Assembly (NCBI GenBank): GCA_020226215.1
Contig: CM035232.1
Coordinates: 76,440,130 to 76,504,129, forward strand
Direction of reading: 5' to 3'
From: Sindora glabra
Taxonomy: Eukaryota; Streptophyta; Magnoliopsida; Fabales; Fabaceae
DNA: 64,000 nt
A program made the position numbers and the translations under genes. Below the pieces are notes generated by a model. The model was not told the DNA's origin and made no database searches. It saw nothing but the letters and a program-made list of their open reading frames with translations. This document shows positions 37,971 through 46,631 of the stretch, in pieces (position 1 is the stretch's first letter; every line of letters starts with the position of its first letter).

Positions 37971-39254
37971 TGAATCTTGCTCGTCCTCGAGTAAGGAAGT
38001 AAGAGAACAAAAAATCTACTCTAAATTTTTTATTATTATCATCAGGCAATCATTCAACGAATCAAAAATTAGGATCAAGTCATGCCAAGCAACTAAATGA
38101 AAATAAAGTAACTAAATAAGTCAATCCTCAGCATAAAAGCAAAAGAGAATAGCCTCACAGGTAAAGTGTTTACTCAAACTCTCAAGATAAGGCTTGTGTA
38201 TACTCTCAAATCAATCAGCTCAGGACTTAATGTTATCATATGCTTGCAAAAACTCTAGTCTCCACTACTATATTGTAAAATGCATGCAAATCAGAGGACT
38301 TTATTAAGGAAAATGATGAGGATAGAGGAAAGGAAAATTAAGGGATGAAAAGTGATAGAGTTAGAGAAAGGAAAAGACACATTGGTCTTGAGTTAACCAC
38401 TGTCGAGTTCCATCACTCAGCTTAGCACCTCTATTCCTTGCCTTAACCCCCTTTTTTTTTAATAGTAAATTAGTAAACAAAACCCTTTTTTTTTCTTTCT
38501 TTCTTATTTATTTCCTAACAAGCTTTTCTTCCTTTTCTTCTTCCCAAATTATTTATTTAACACCATTTTTTTGTTTATTTGTTTTTTTTATATATATAAA
38601 AATCAAAACTATAAATCAGCTTATCCAACTGAGCAGCTCTATGTAAGAACCTCTAAGTGATAGCCAAACTCATTTAATGTGTCTAAGTTCCCTTAAACTC
38701 TAAAGTTCAAGTTCACTTGGGCAGTGGCTTTAAATGTACATAGGATGGGCTGGGCTAGGCTAGAAATAAAGGTCCAAGGCTCAAAGTGGCTAATTAGGGT
38801 CTAAGCTGAAAATAGTTTAGGGTATATCAAAGAAGGGATTCAAATAAGCAAAATAAATAAAAAGGGTGAAGAAACATGGCCTCATCATTTTTGACATGCA
38901 AAATACATAAAATGTAGCCTCAAAAAGAGCAAATACAAGTTCTAGAATAAAAAGTCAAGAGTGAGACATAATTCCTCAAGAAGATGAAAATGAGCTTCAA
39001 ATTCTAATATGAAAGTTGCTCAAAAGACTCAAGTCTCGCGAGGGTCAATTATACTCATTACTCTTAGCTTCAAGCTTTAGATTTTCCTTATTAAGTTACC
39101 AGTTAATCATTAAAAGAGCAAGGCATGAACAAATCACTTTAGTCAAAAGATTGCCCTAAAAATTTTAAAAAATTTACATATCATTGAATTTGGAGTAAAT
39201 TTCAGTACTCTAAATCAATCAAGCAAATTCAGGTGCAAAACATTCTAAAAGCTG
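37971..39254 (-). other. Ath-3 3' noncoding region
   Basis: No coding frame is supported. It contains a purine-rich (sense strand) tract at about 38450-38610, comparable with those of Ath-1 and Ath-2, lying between the two PPT-like motifs. Confidence 0.65.
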
Positions 39255-39290
39255 CCCCCCACACTTAAAATTGGACATTGTCCTCAATGT
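39255..39290 (-). promoter_or_regulatory. Upstream PPT-like motif of Ath-3
   Basis: The minus strand reads ACATTGAGGACAATGTCC and then TTTAAGTGTGGGGGGC. It duplicates the PPT core (AGTGTGGGGG) about 1.3 kb upstream of the LTR. The same pairing is seen in Ath-1 and Ath-2. Confidence 0.65.
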
Positions 39291-39625
39291 ACAAAAAAGG
39301 TAAATGGAACTTCCCTAACAAGTGGAGCATTATTGTCCATTACAGATCATGACTTCAAGGGATCCACAAGCAGAGACAGATTAGGAGAGAGAGAGGAGAC
39401 TGCTAATCTAAAAGAAAGAAGATGCAATACTGGGAAAAAATATGTTAGTTATTACAGACATAAATATTAAGAGTGCAAGAAAATAAAAGAGAAATAGTTA
39501 AAATAATAAAAATTAAATGAAAGTGCATAGCCAATATAAGTACATACCAAGATAAATGGAAATAGAGATGAGAAACAAGTAAAAAGGAGAATATGTAAGT
39601 AAAAAGGAAAAAAGAAGCAATCCAA

Positions 39626-40814
39626 GCTACTGGGTAGGAGGATCTGGATCAGCTGGGGAAGAGGGGTGGAAAAGCTTGAACAGGGGCTCGACCATGCTCT
39701 GAATGTGTCTAGATTTCCTGTCCAAGTCGTCATAAAGGCCCTCAATCCTCGTCTGACGCTCAGAGATGTGCTGAAGCTTAGCCAGAATCTACTGCTGACT
39801 AGACAATATGTCTCGAAAGTAAGCCTCAGATGAAACTCTGCCCCCTGCAGAAGATGATAGACCGATATCAGGAGCGGCATCACCATCGCCATCATCTCCT
39901 GGAAAATCATGCTCTTCCTCATGGGGTTGCTGCTGCACAGGCTGGATCCCCATAGCTAAAAGAATGCCCCTTCAGAGGGGTGTCATGTGGGATGCTATAG
40001 AGAGGGATCCATTAGGTCGATCAAATACTCCCAACCGCCTGGCTAGTCTGGTGATGTATGGACTGGCAATAATACTCCCAGATCGTCTATCTGATGCCTG
40101 AGTCGAGAAGAAATGTGCAAATGCACCTCCAATGTGGATGGGGACTCTCTGTATCATGCTATACAGGAAGAGGACATCAGCAGTGCTCACTACTCCATGA
40201 TTGTGCACCCGACCACTCAAAGTGTGACTGAAGATGGAGTGGATGACTCGCCATGCAACTCTTCTGAGGCTAGATGCCTTGCTCTTTGTAGGATCATAGG
40301 TGCTCCCAGTAGCAATATCAGACCATACCCGTCACTCTTGGGTCCCATGTGGCAGTCCTATCAAATACTCAGGAGTGGTCACAAATTCTTCAGAGCAAAT
40401 TCCCATGTGTACTAAGAGCTGGGTCACGCTTATGGAATATGTGACTTCCCCGGGACGGAACTGCACTGTGTCAGCCAAATCAACAGTCCCGAAGTATCTC
40501 TCTAGATAGAAAGTACTAAGAAACTCCAAAGTAAGCTCCCTGTAGGTAGGCTCTATAATCCGAAAGAATGCCTCCCAAGCACCTACACTTATGAGCTCTC
40601 GAATCTCATCCTCAAGGCCAAACTCCCTCAATACTGCCCAATTTATGTACCGGCCTTCCATAAATGACTGTTCTTTATGTCTATTAAATGCTTGAATATG
40701 GGCCTCATCTGTGAACTCTAGGAATTGGGATGGAGCTGGTCCCCTAGAGGAGGTCCCTCTAGAAGTACTACCCTTAGAGGTCTTCCTAGCAGTCGTCTTT
40801 TATCTTTTTGACAT
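39626..40814 (-). pseudogene. Env-position ORF of Ath-3 (ATHILA ORF-like protein)
   Basis: This frame starts at an ATG (MSKR) at 40814 and reads to a TAG at 39626, about 395 codons, with internal stops at about codon 5, after LPHGTQE and after SHMTPL. The longest open part (40332-40661) has RYINWAVLREFGLEDEI, GAWEAFFRI and TYRELTLEFLSTF, which resembles the 'ATHILA ORF-1' or plant transposon protein family found in the env position of Athila elements. Its function is unknown in the family. The C-terminal part is acidic and serine-rich (HEEEHDFPGDDGDGD). I see no convincing signal peptide or transmembrane segment within the frame; hydrophobic sequence appears only after the stop. It lies after pol and before the upstream PPT. 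Confidence 0.65.
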
Positions 40815-41418
40815 GATCTGCAAGGGAAAATTACAATGTGAGAGAGAGTTTTGAGAGTTTGTCAGTCAACAGATTTCAAGGGCAAAAGTTCGGCTAGCAA
40901 TTCTATATCCATCCAATGTCAAATGAAGTGCAATTCAAAGTTTGATGCCATCAATGCAAGTAAGTGAGCAAATCAATGAGGTAAAGCATGCAATCAGGTC
41001 CCCCAAATAAACATTAAACCTTAAAGGATTTAAATTCAATCAATCAAATCTAGTCAAGGAAAAATTCGGAGGATATGAACATTCCTATAAGTTCTACCAT
41101 TCATTAAAGTTCAATAAACATAAATAATTGCAAATAACTTCAAAGATATCAAGGGAAATGCTCTTACCTCGCGAATTTCAGAGAAAAACCCTAAGTTCTT
41201 AGTTAAAACTCAAGAGGAATCCAAATCTTTCAATTAAACCGATTAAATCGAAGATCAAGTAGTAAAATCACTTCAAATAGCCAAATAAAGCACTTTAATC
41301 GGTGTGTTTTGGGAAGACAATGGCCGAAAATGAGTATAGAGAAACTAGGGCATGGAGAAAGTTGAAGAGAATGAAGGAAAATGGAGGGTTTTGGCCATTA
41401 AAAGCTCGTCTGCCCAAG

Positions 41419-41697
41419 AACACGGGGTCTGACACGGCCCGTGTTGTACCCCGTGTTTCTTTGTGAATGAGTATTCTGGGTTTCGCAAACATACACGGGG
41501 TATGACATACCCCATGTTCTTCCCCGTGTTTCTCTCTGAAAGGTACTTACAGACTTCGCAATAGTACACGGGGTTTAACATGTCCCGTGTTGTACCCCGT
41601 GTTTCTCTTTGGAAGGTTCATGTTCAAAAATCCTTATCATTGGTTCAGTCAGTGAGGTACACGGGGTAAAACACGGCCCATGTTCTACACCGTGTAT
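41419..41697 (-). repeat. Second nested-palindrome array, internal to Ath-3
   Basis: Four units start at 41419, 41493, 41565 and 41659. The best preserved read ACACGGGGTCTGACACGG, then CCCGTGTTGTACCCCGTGT. Outer arms (ACACGGGGT/ACCCCGTGT) and inner arms (ACACGG/CCGTGT) are nested. The units match those in the LTR at 37512-37760. The array sits between the pol stop and the env-position ORF. Spacers between units share TTTCTCT-type and CTTCGCAA motifs. Confidence 0.9.
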
Positions 41698-41905
41698 CTC
41701 ACTGGAATGCATTTTGAGCCTTCTGTGCAAGAAAATGAACAACAAACATGCATATATGCCTAATTTACCCCAGAGACAGAGACTAAGTGCAAAAATGAAC
41801 ATCTTAAATCAACAACTAATGATTTATATGCCTCAAACTACTCAGAAACTCAGAATGAAAATGGGAAAAATGAATATTTAAAAGCAATAAAAATAGAAAA
41901 ATAAG

Positions 41906-41923
41906 CTTGGGTTGCCTCCCAAG
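41906..41923 (-). other. Conserved stem-loop after Ath-3 pol
   Basis: The minus strand reads CTTGGGAGGCAACCCAAG, with a perfect CTTGGG/CCCAAG stem, about 40 bases after the pol stop. It is preceded by AAGCGCTT. It is conserved with 5148-5165. Confidence 0.65.
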
Positions 41924-41963
41924 AAGCGCTTGTTTAAGGTCATAAGCTCGACCCCTGTTTCAA

Positions 41964-42956
41964 TCAATCTGGAGCTGCCATTATCGGTGGCTCGGCAGCA
42001 TAATGTTTCAATCTCTGGCCATTAGCTTTGAAATTACCGGTGCTTTCACTCCAAATTTCTACAGCTCCAAATGGATACACTTTTCTCACAAGAAATGGTC
42101 CAGTCCACCTTGTTTTGAGCTTCCCTGGAAAGATCTTAAATCTGGAACTAAACAATAACACCAAGTCTCCTTCATGGAATTCCCTTCTGAGAATGCGCTT
42201 GTCGTGCCAAGCCTTTGTTCTTTCTTTATATATCTTGGCATTGTCATAAGCATCATTTCTCAGTTCTTCAAGTTCAAGAAGTTGAAGCTTTCTTTTCTCC
42301 CCAGTAGATTGCAAATCAAAGTTTAGCAACTTTATTGCCCAATATGCTTTGTGTTCAATCTCTACCGGCAAATGACAATGCTTCCCATAAATAAGCCTAA
42401 ATGGTGTCATTCCAATGGGAGTCTTAAAAGCAATCCTGTAGGCCCATAAGGCGTCATCCAACTTGAGGGCCCAATTTCTCCTTGATCTAGACATAGTCTT
42501 CTCCAATATGCTCTTGATTTCTCTATTTGAAAGCTTCACTTGCCTACTGGTTTATGGGTGATACAGAGTAGAGATCTTATGAGTTACACCATACCCTTTC
42601 AAGAGGGATTGAAATTGATTGACAATGAAGTGAGACTCTCCATCATTGATGATGACCCTAGGTATCCCAAACCTAGGAAACAACACCTTCTTGAAGAATC
42701 GAACTACAACTTTGGCATCACAAGTCCGAGTGGCAATTGCTTCCACCCATTTGGAGACATAATCAACCGCCACAAGTATATATTTGTTATTGCAAGAAGG
42801 TGGGAATGGTCCCATGAAATCAATTCCCCAGACATCGAATATTTCAACTTCCAAAATGTTGTTCAAAGGCATCTCATGCCTTTTTGATATACTACCAACT
42901 CTTTGGCACTGGTCACATGAAGTGACATAGTGGTGAACATCCTTGAATAGAGTCGG
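41964..42956 (-). pseudogene. Ath-3 integrase
   Basis: The integrase continues from the RNase H/zinc-binding frame across three pieces. The TAG at about 42957 replaces the codon after AQAGFY. Then comes the second zinc pair (CDQCQR) and 42552-42872 with WGIDFMGPFPPS (first catalytic Asp), the second Asp in IINDGESHF (normally a Ser-Asp-Gly-Gly context), then a TAA after TLYHP. 41964-42539 continues with KLSNREIKSIL (catalytic Glu), the ALWAYRIAFKTPIGMTPF motif and the C-terminal WTGPFLVRKVYPFGAVEI, and a natural-looking end at AAPD. It would insert element DNA into chromosomes. The breaks are nonsense codons, not frameshifts. Confidence 0.85.
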
Positions 42957-43568
42957 CTAATAGAAACCTGCCTGGGCAATCTTTGCAGCTGTTCTTGAAG
43001 TGCCGAAGTGTCCTCCATATGGGAAGGAGTGACAATGGAATAGAATGCTAGCAATTTCTTCCTCAGGCACACACCTTCTAAACAAGCCATCAACACATCT
43101 TCTATAGAGAAGAGGTTCATCCCAAAAGTAATGTTTCACCTCTGCTAAGAACTTCTTTTTCTGCTGATACCCTACATCCGGAGGCAAAACACCACTCACG
43201 ATGTAATTAACATAGTCAACAAACCATGGGATAGCTGAAGAAAAGACAATCAACAGATAATCATCTAGAAGGGAATCATTTATTGGCATCTCTTTATCTA
43301 CCTCTTCTTCTAACTCCTGCTTCAACCTTGAAAGGTGATCAGCCACAACATTCTCGGTACCCTTCTTATCTTGAATTTCCAGATCGAATTCTTGTAACAA
43401 AAGAATCCATCTGATTAGGCGAGGTTTAGCTTCTTTCTTGCTCAAAAGGTATCGGATTGCTGCATGATCCGTAAAGACTATCACCTTAGAATCCACCAAA
43501 TAGAATCGAAACTTGTCAACTGCATAAACTACTGCAAGAAGTTCTTTTTCAGTTGTAGCATAATTCAG
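42957..43568 (-). pseudogene. Ath-3 RNase H and integrase zinc finger
   Basis: This is the same frame as RT, continuing after the TAG at 43569. The blocks are VIVFTDHAAIRYLLSKKEAK, WILLLQEFDLEIQDKKG and NVVADHLSRL (RNase H), then KHYFWDEPLLYRR and CHSFPYGGHFGTSRT (His pair of the integrase HHCC finger). The acidic residues TDHA and ADHL are kept. The region would link RT to integrase in one polyprotein. It ends at a TAG that replaces a Trp codon (G-to-A). Confidence 0.85.
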
Positions 43569-45065
43569 CTAAGCCTCATCCAAAGTCTTGCTAGCATAGT
43601 ATATGGCATGAACTTTCCTATCCTTCCTTTGTCCAAGTACCACTCCTATTGCATAGTCGCTAGCATTGCACATCACCTCAAATGGTAGATTCCAATCCGG
43701 TGCTTGCATGATTGGGGCAGAAATCAAGACTTTCTTTAACCTGCAAAATGCATCCAAACAATCTTGATTAAAATCAAAGGCAACATCTTTAGCAAGTAGG
43801 TTAGTTAATGGTTTGGCAATTTTAGAGAAATCTTTGATGAAGCGTCGGTAGAAACCGGCGTGTTCCAGAAAACTCCTCACTCCCTTTATAGAAGTTGGGG
43901 GAGGCAATTTCTCTATGATTTCCACCTTAGCCTTGTCTACCTCAATACCATGCTCTGATACTTGATGACCAAGGACAATGCCTTCTCTTACCATAAAATG
44001 GCATTTCTCCCAGTTAAGCACCAAATTTACCTCCTCACATCTCTGCAACACTTGAGATAAATTAGTCAAACAGTTATCAAAGGAAGTACCATATACAGAA
44101 AAATCATCCATAAAGACCTCCATGATGTTTTCAATAAAATCAGAGAAAATAACCATCATACAATGTTGAAATGTAGCAGGAGCATTACACAAACTAAAAG
44201 GCATTCTCCTATATGCAAAAGTGCCATAAGGACATGTAAATGTGGTCTTTTCTTGATCATTTGGATGTATAGGGATTTGGAAGAAACCAGAATAACCATC
44301 TAAATAACAGAAATGTGAATGCTTAGCTAACCTTTCCAACGTTTGATCTATAAAGGGAAGAGGGAAATGGTCTTTTCGGGTTGCTTTATTTAATTTTCTA
44401 TAATCTATACGCATCCTCCAACCCGTGACAGTCCTAGTGGGAATTAGCTTATTATTTTCATTTTTTACTATAGTTAACCCCTCTTTCTTAGGAACAACAT
44501 GTACCTGACTAACCCACTGGCTATCTGAAATTGGGTAAATTACCCCAGCATCTAGCAACTTCACTATTTTCTTTTTTACAACTTCTTTCATATTTGGGTT
44601 CAGGCTTCTCTTATGTTCAATGGAGGGCTTACTATCTTCCTCCATCAATATCCTATGCATGCATATTGAAGGACTAATTCCTTTCAACTCAGAAATTGTG
44701 TACCCCAAAGCTTTTTTATGCGATCTAAGCTGCCTAAGTAATTTTTCTGTTTCAAGAGCATTTAGATTTGCATTTACTATCACAGGATAAGTGGAGTGGG
44801 GTCCTAGAAACTCATACCTGAGGGTAGATGGGAGAGGTTTCAATTCTACCTTAGGTGGTGTTTCTTCCTCAGTGGTGGGATTGTTAAACTTCACTTCCAA
44901 TGATTTAATTGCTTCAGGGAGGGAAAGTGGTGGGCTTACTTCCAACAACTCTGCATATGCAGCAATCTGCTCACTTTCAACAACTCCATCTGTGACTAGA
45001 CATGCTTGAAGTGGATCTTGAAGGCACCCCATGAGAAGGGTTTCTTTCACAACTTTGTCTAGCAC
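43569..45065 (-). pseudogene. Ath-3 reverse transcriptase (498 codons open)
   Basis: This is the longest open frame in the window. Residues 1-130 are linker, about 165-330 the RT core: DYRKLNKATRKDHFPLPFID, YLDGYSGFFQIPI, FTCPYGTFAYRRMPFSLCNA and the intact catalytic FMDD at about 318-321, then WEKCHFMVREGIVLGH and the thumb/connection. The C-terminus (VMCNASDYAIGVVLG, YASKTLDEA) is the start of the RNase H-like region. The Asp usually found in the CDASDYA motif is Asn here. A TAG at 43569-43571 replaces a Gln codon. The apparent ATG is internal to the polyprotein. RT copies element RNA into DNA. The element cannot be autonomous because of the other breaks. Confidence 0.9.
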
Positions 45066-45074
45066 ATCTATCCT

Positions 45075-45626
45075 TCATATTGAATCTTCACAAATAGGTA
45101 ATTTAATTGATTCATTCAAATTAAACTCAACTTTTTCATCCCTAACAGATAATGAAAGCCTTCCATTTTTTACATCAATCAAAGCACCTGCAGTGGCTAA
45201 AAAGGGTCTACCCAAAATGATAGGGATTTGTGTATCCTCTTCCATTTCAAGTACAACAAAATCAACAGGAATGAAAAACTTACCAACCTTGATAAGTATA
45301 TCCTCAAGTATACCTACTGGATATTTCATAGAATGGTCTGCTAATTGAAGTGAAACTGTAGTGGGCTTCATTTCTTCTATGTTTAGTCTCTTTGCAACCA
45401 ACAGTGGCATGAGGCTTACACTTGCTCCCAAATCACACAATGCCCGGTCAATAGGAACATTTCCAATCACACAAGGAATGGAGAAGCCACCTGGGTCCTT
45501 TAGCTTAGGAGGTAGTTTATTCTGGATGATGGCATTATACTCCTCCGTTAGGGCTACAGTCTCATGCTCTTCTAGCTTCCTTTTGTTTGAGAGAATGTCC
45601 TTCAAGAACTTTGCATATGACGACAT
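45075..45626 (-). pseudogene. Ath-3 aspartic protease
   Basis: The frame has 183 codons. Residues 1-45 are the gag-pro linker (YAKFLKDILSNKRKLEE, KLPPKLKDPGGFSIPC), and residues 61-80 hold the active-site block RALCDLGASVSLMPL with Asp-Leu-Gly-Ala-Ser at 65-69, typical of Athila retropepsins. Further on are LADHSMKYPVGILEDILIKV and IPIILGRPFLATAGALIDV (the second conserved strand and flap region). It ends at a TGA at 45075 (CGA-to-TGA by inference), after which RT continues in frame. It would cleave Gag-Pol. The residues of the site look intact. Confidence 0.85.
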
Positions 45627-45886
45627 TTATGAAAGAGCATAAGTGAAAAGGATATTGATATACAACTTCTTCAATACTTCCAAGAACTTCCCAAACTGCT
45701 TATCAAGTTTAGCCTTTGCTAGTCTTTGAGGATAAGGGATTGGCGGTTTGTATGGTTCTGGAGGGACATACTTTGGCTTTTCAGGTAATTCCCCTTCTTT
45801 CACTTCAGCATCATCAGGAATTGAAGCCTTTTTGCCTTCTTTCTGCACTTCCCCCTCAACCATTTCTTCTTCACCTTCATGAGTGG
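45627..45886 (-). pseudogene. C-terminal end of Ath-3 gag
   Basis: The Lys/Glu/Pro-rich stretch (EGEVQKEGKKAS, PEKPKYVPPEPYKPPIPYPQ) followed by RLAKAKLDKQFGKFLEVLKKL is the Gag C-terminus and the junction to protease. A TAA separates it from the protease frame. Everything upstream of Gag is gone because the sequence switches to Cop-1. The first few codons of the open frame read from Cop-1 DNA and are an artefact. Confidence 0.75.
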
Positions 45887-46631
45887 CATTTGTGTAAATA
45901 TGCAAGATCTTAAAGGAAGTAGATCGTTAGTCAAAGGTAAAGTGGACCTACGCATTGAAAATGGAGTAAGAGTTGTTGCATTAGTTATAGGGACTTATTA
46001 TTTATTTTTATCTAGTGGATTAGTTTTAGAATTGGACAATTATTATTTTGTGCCTACTGTTAGTAGGAATTTGATTTCTATTTCTTGTTTAGACAATAAA
46101 GGTTTTTCATTTATAATAAAGGACAAATATTGCTTTATTTATTTAAATGAAATGTTTTATGGTAGTGCACACTTAACAAATGATCTTTATGTTTTGGACC
46201 TTAAAAATTCAATCTATAACATAAACACCAAGAAGGTCAAAACTAATGATTTAAATCCGACCTATTTTTTGCATTGTCATTTAGGCCATATAAATGAGAC
46301 ACGTATCTCTAAACTCTATAAGGATGGATTTTTGGACTCATTTGATTTTGAATCATTTGAGGTATGTGAGTCATGTTTATTAAGTAAGATGACTAAAGCC
46401 CTTTTTACTGGAAAAACTGAAAGGGCTAGTGATTTACTGGGCTTTATATATAGTGATGCATGTGGACCTTTAAACACACAAGCTAAAGGTAGTTATCAGT
46501 ACTTCATTACTTTTACTGATAATTTTAGTAGATATGGTTATGTGTTTCTTATGAAATATAAGTCTGAATCTTTTGAAAAGTTTAAAGGATTCAAGAATAA
46601 AGTACAAAATCAACTTGGTAAAAGTATTAAA
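45886..46631 (+). pseudogene. Cop-1 GAG-pre-integrase and integrase N-terminus
   Basis: The open frame starts with SGICVNMQDLKGSRSLVKGKV, the pre-integrase domain. It continues through YYFVPTVSRNLISISCLDNK, then the integrase HHCC finger (FLHCHLGHINETR and CESCLLSK) and the core up to LLGFIYSDACGPL (first catalytic Asp), YQYFITFTDNFSRYGYVFLM and NQLGKSIK. It is cut there by the solo LTR and continues at 48082. No stop interrupts this stretch. The ATG at 45879 is created by Ath-3 sequence and is not the native start. Confidence 0.85.

Larger units (their letters stand above)
36559..45886 (-). mobile_element. Ath-3: younger Athila-type Gypsy element, 5' end deleted
   Basis: In minus-strand order: end of gag, protease, RT, RNase H, integrase, stem-loop, palindrome array, env-position ORF, upstream PPT-like motif, PPT and 3' LTR (37957-36559). 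The 5' LTR, primer site and nearly all of gag are missing, because the sequence changes abruptly to Cop-1 at about 45886. The pol frame needs no frameshift and is interrupted by only about five nonsense codons, so the element is much younger than Ath-1 and Ath-2. Its LTR is unrelated in sequence to theirs. Confidence 0.9.

Noticed and set aside
39467..39922. 151-codon ORF next to the env-position ORF, with a hydrophobic tail suggesting a membrane protein
   Set aside because: It is in a different frame from the env-position protein, whose own frame reads through the same bases in the acidic, serine-rich form. The hydrophobic part lies beyond the stop of that frame.
37512..41697. Resemblance of the palindrome arrays to CRISPR repeats
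   Set aside because: The units are imperfect, unevenly spaced, lie in a plant retrotransposon and have no cas genes nearby.
41295..41881. Overlapping small ORFs whose peptides repeat His-Gly-Val-Gln/Glu-His-Gly-Pro-Cys motifs
   Set aside because: The repeats are the translation of the palindrome array in several frames on both strands. Frames change between units, and no start or family match is consistent.
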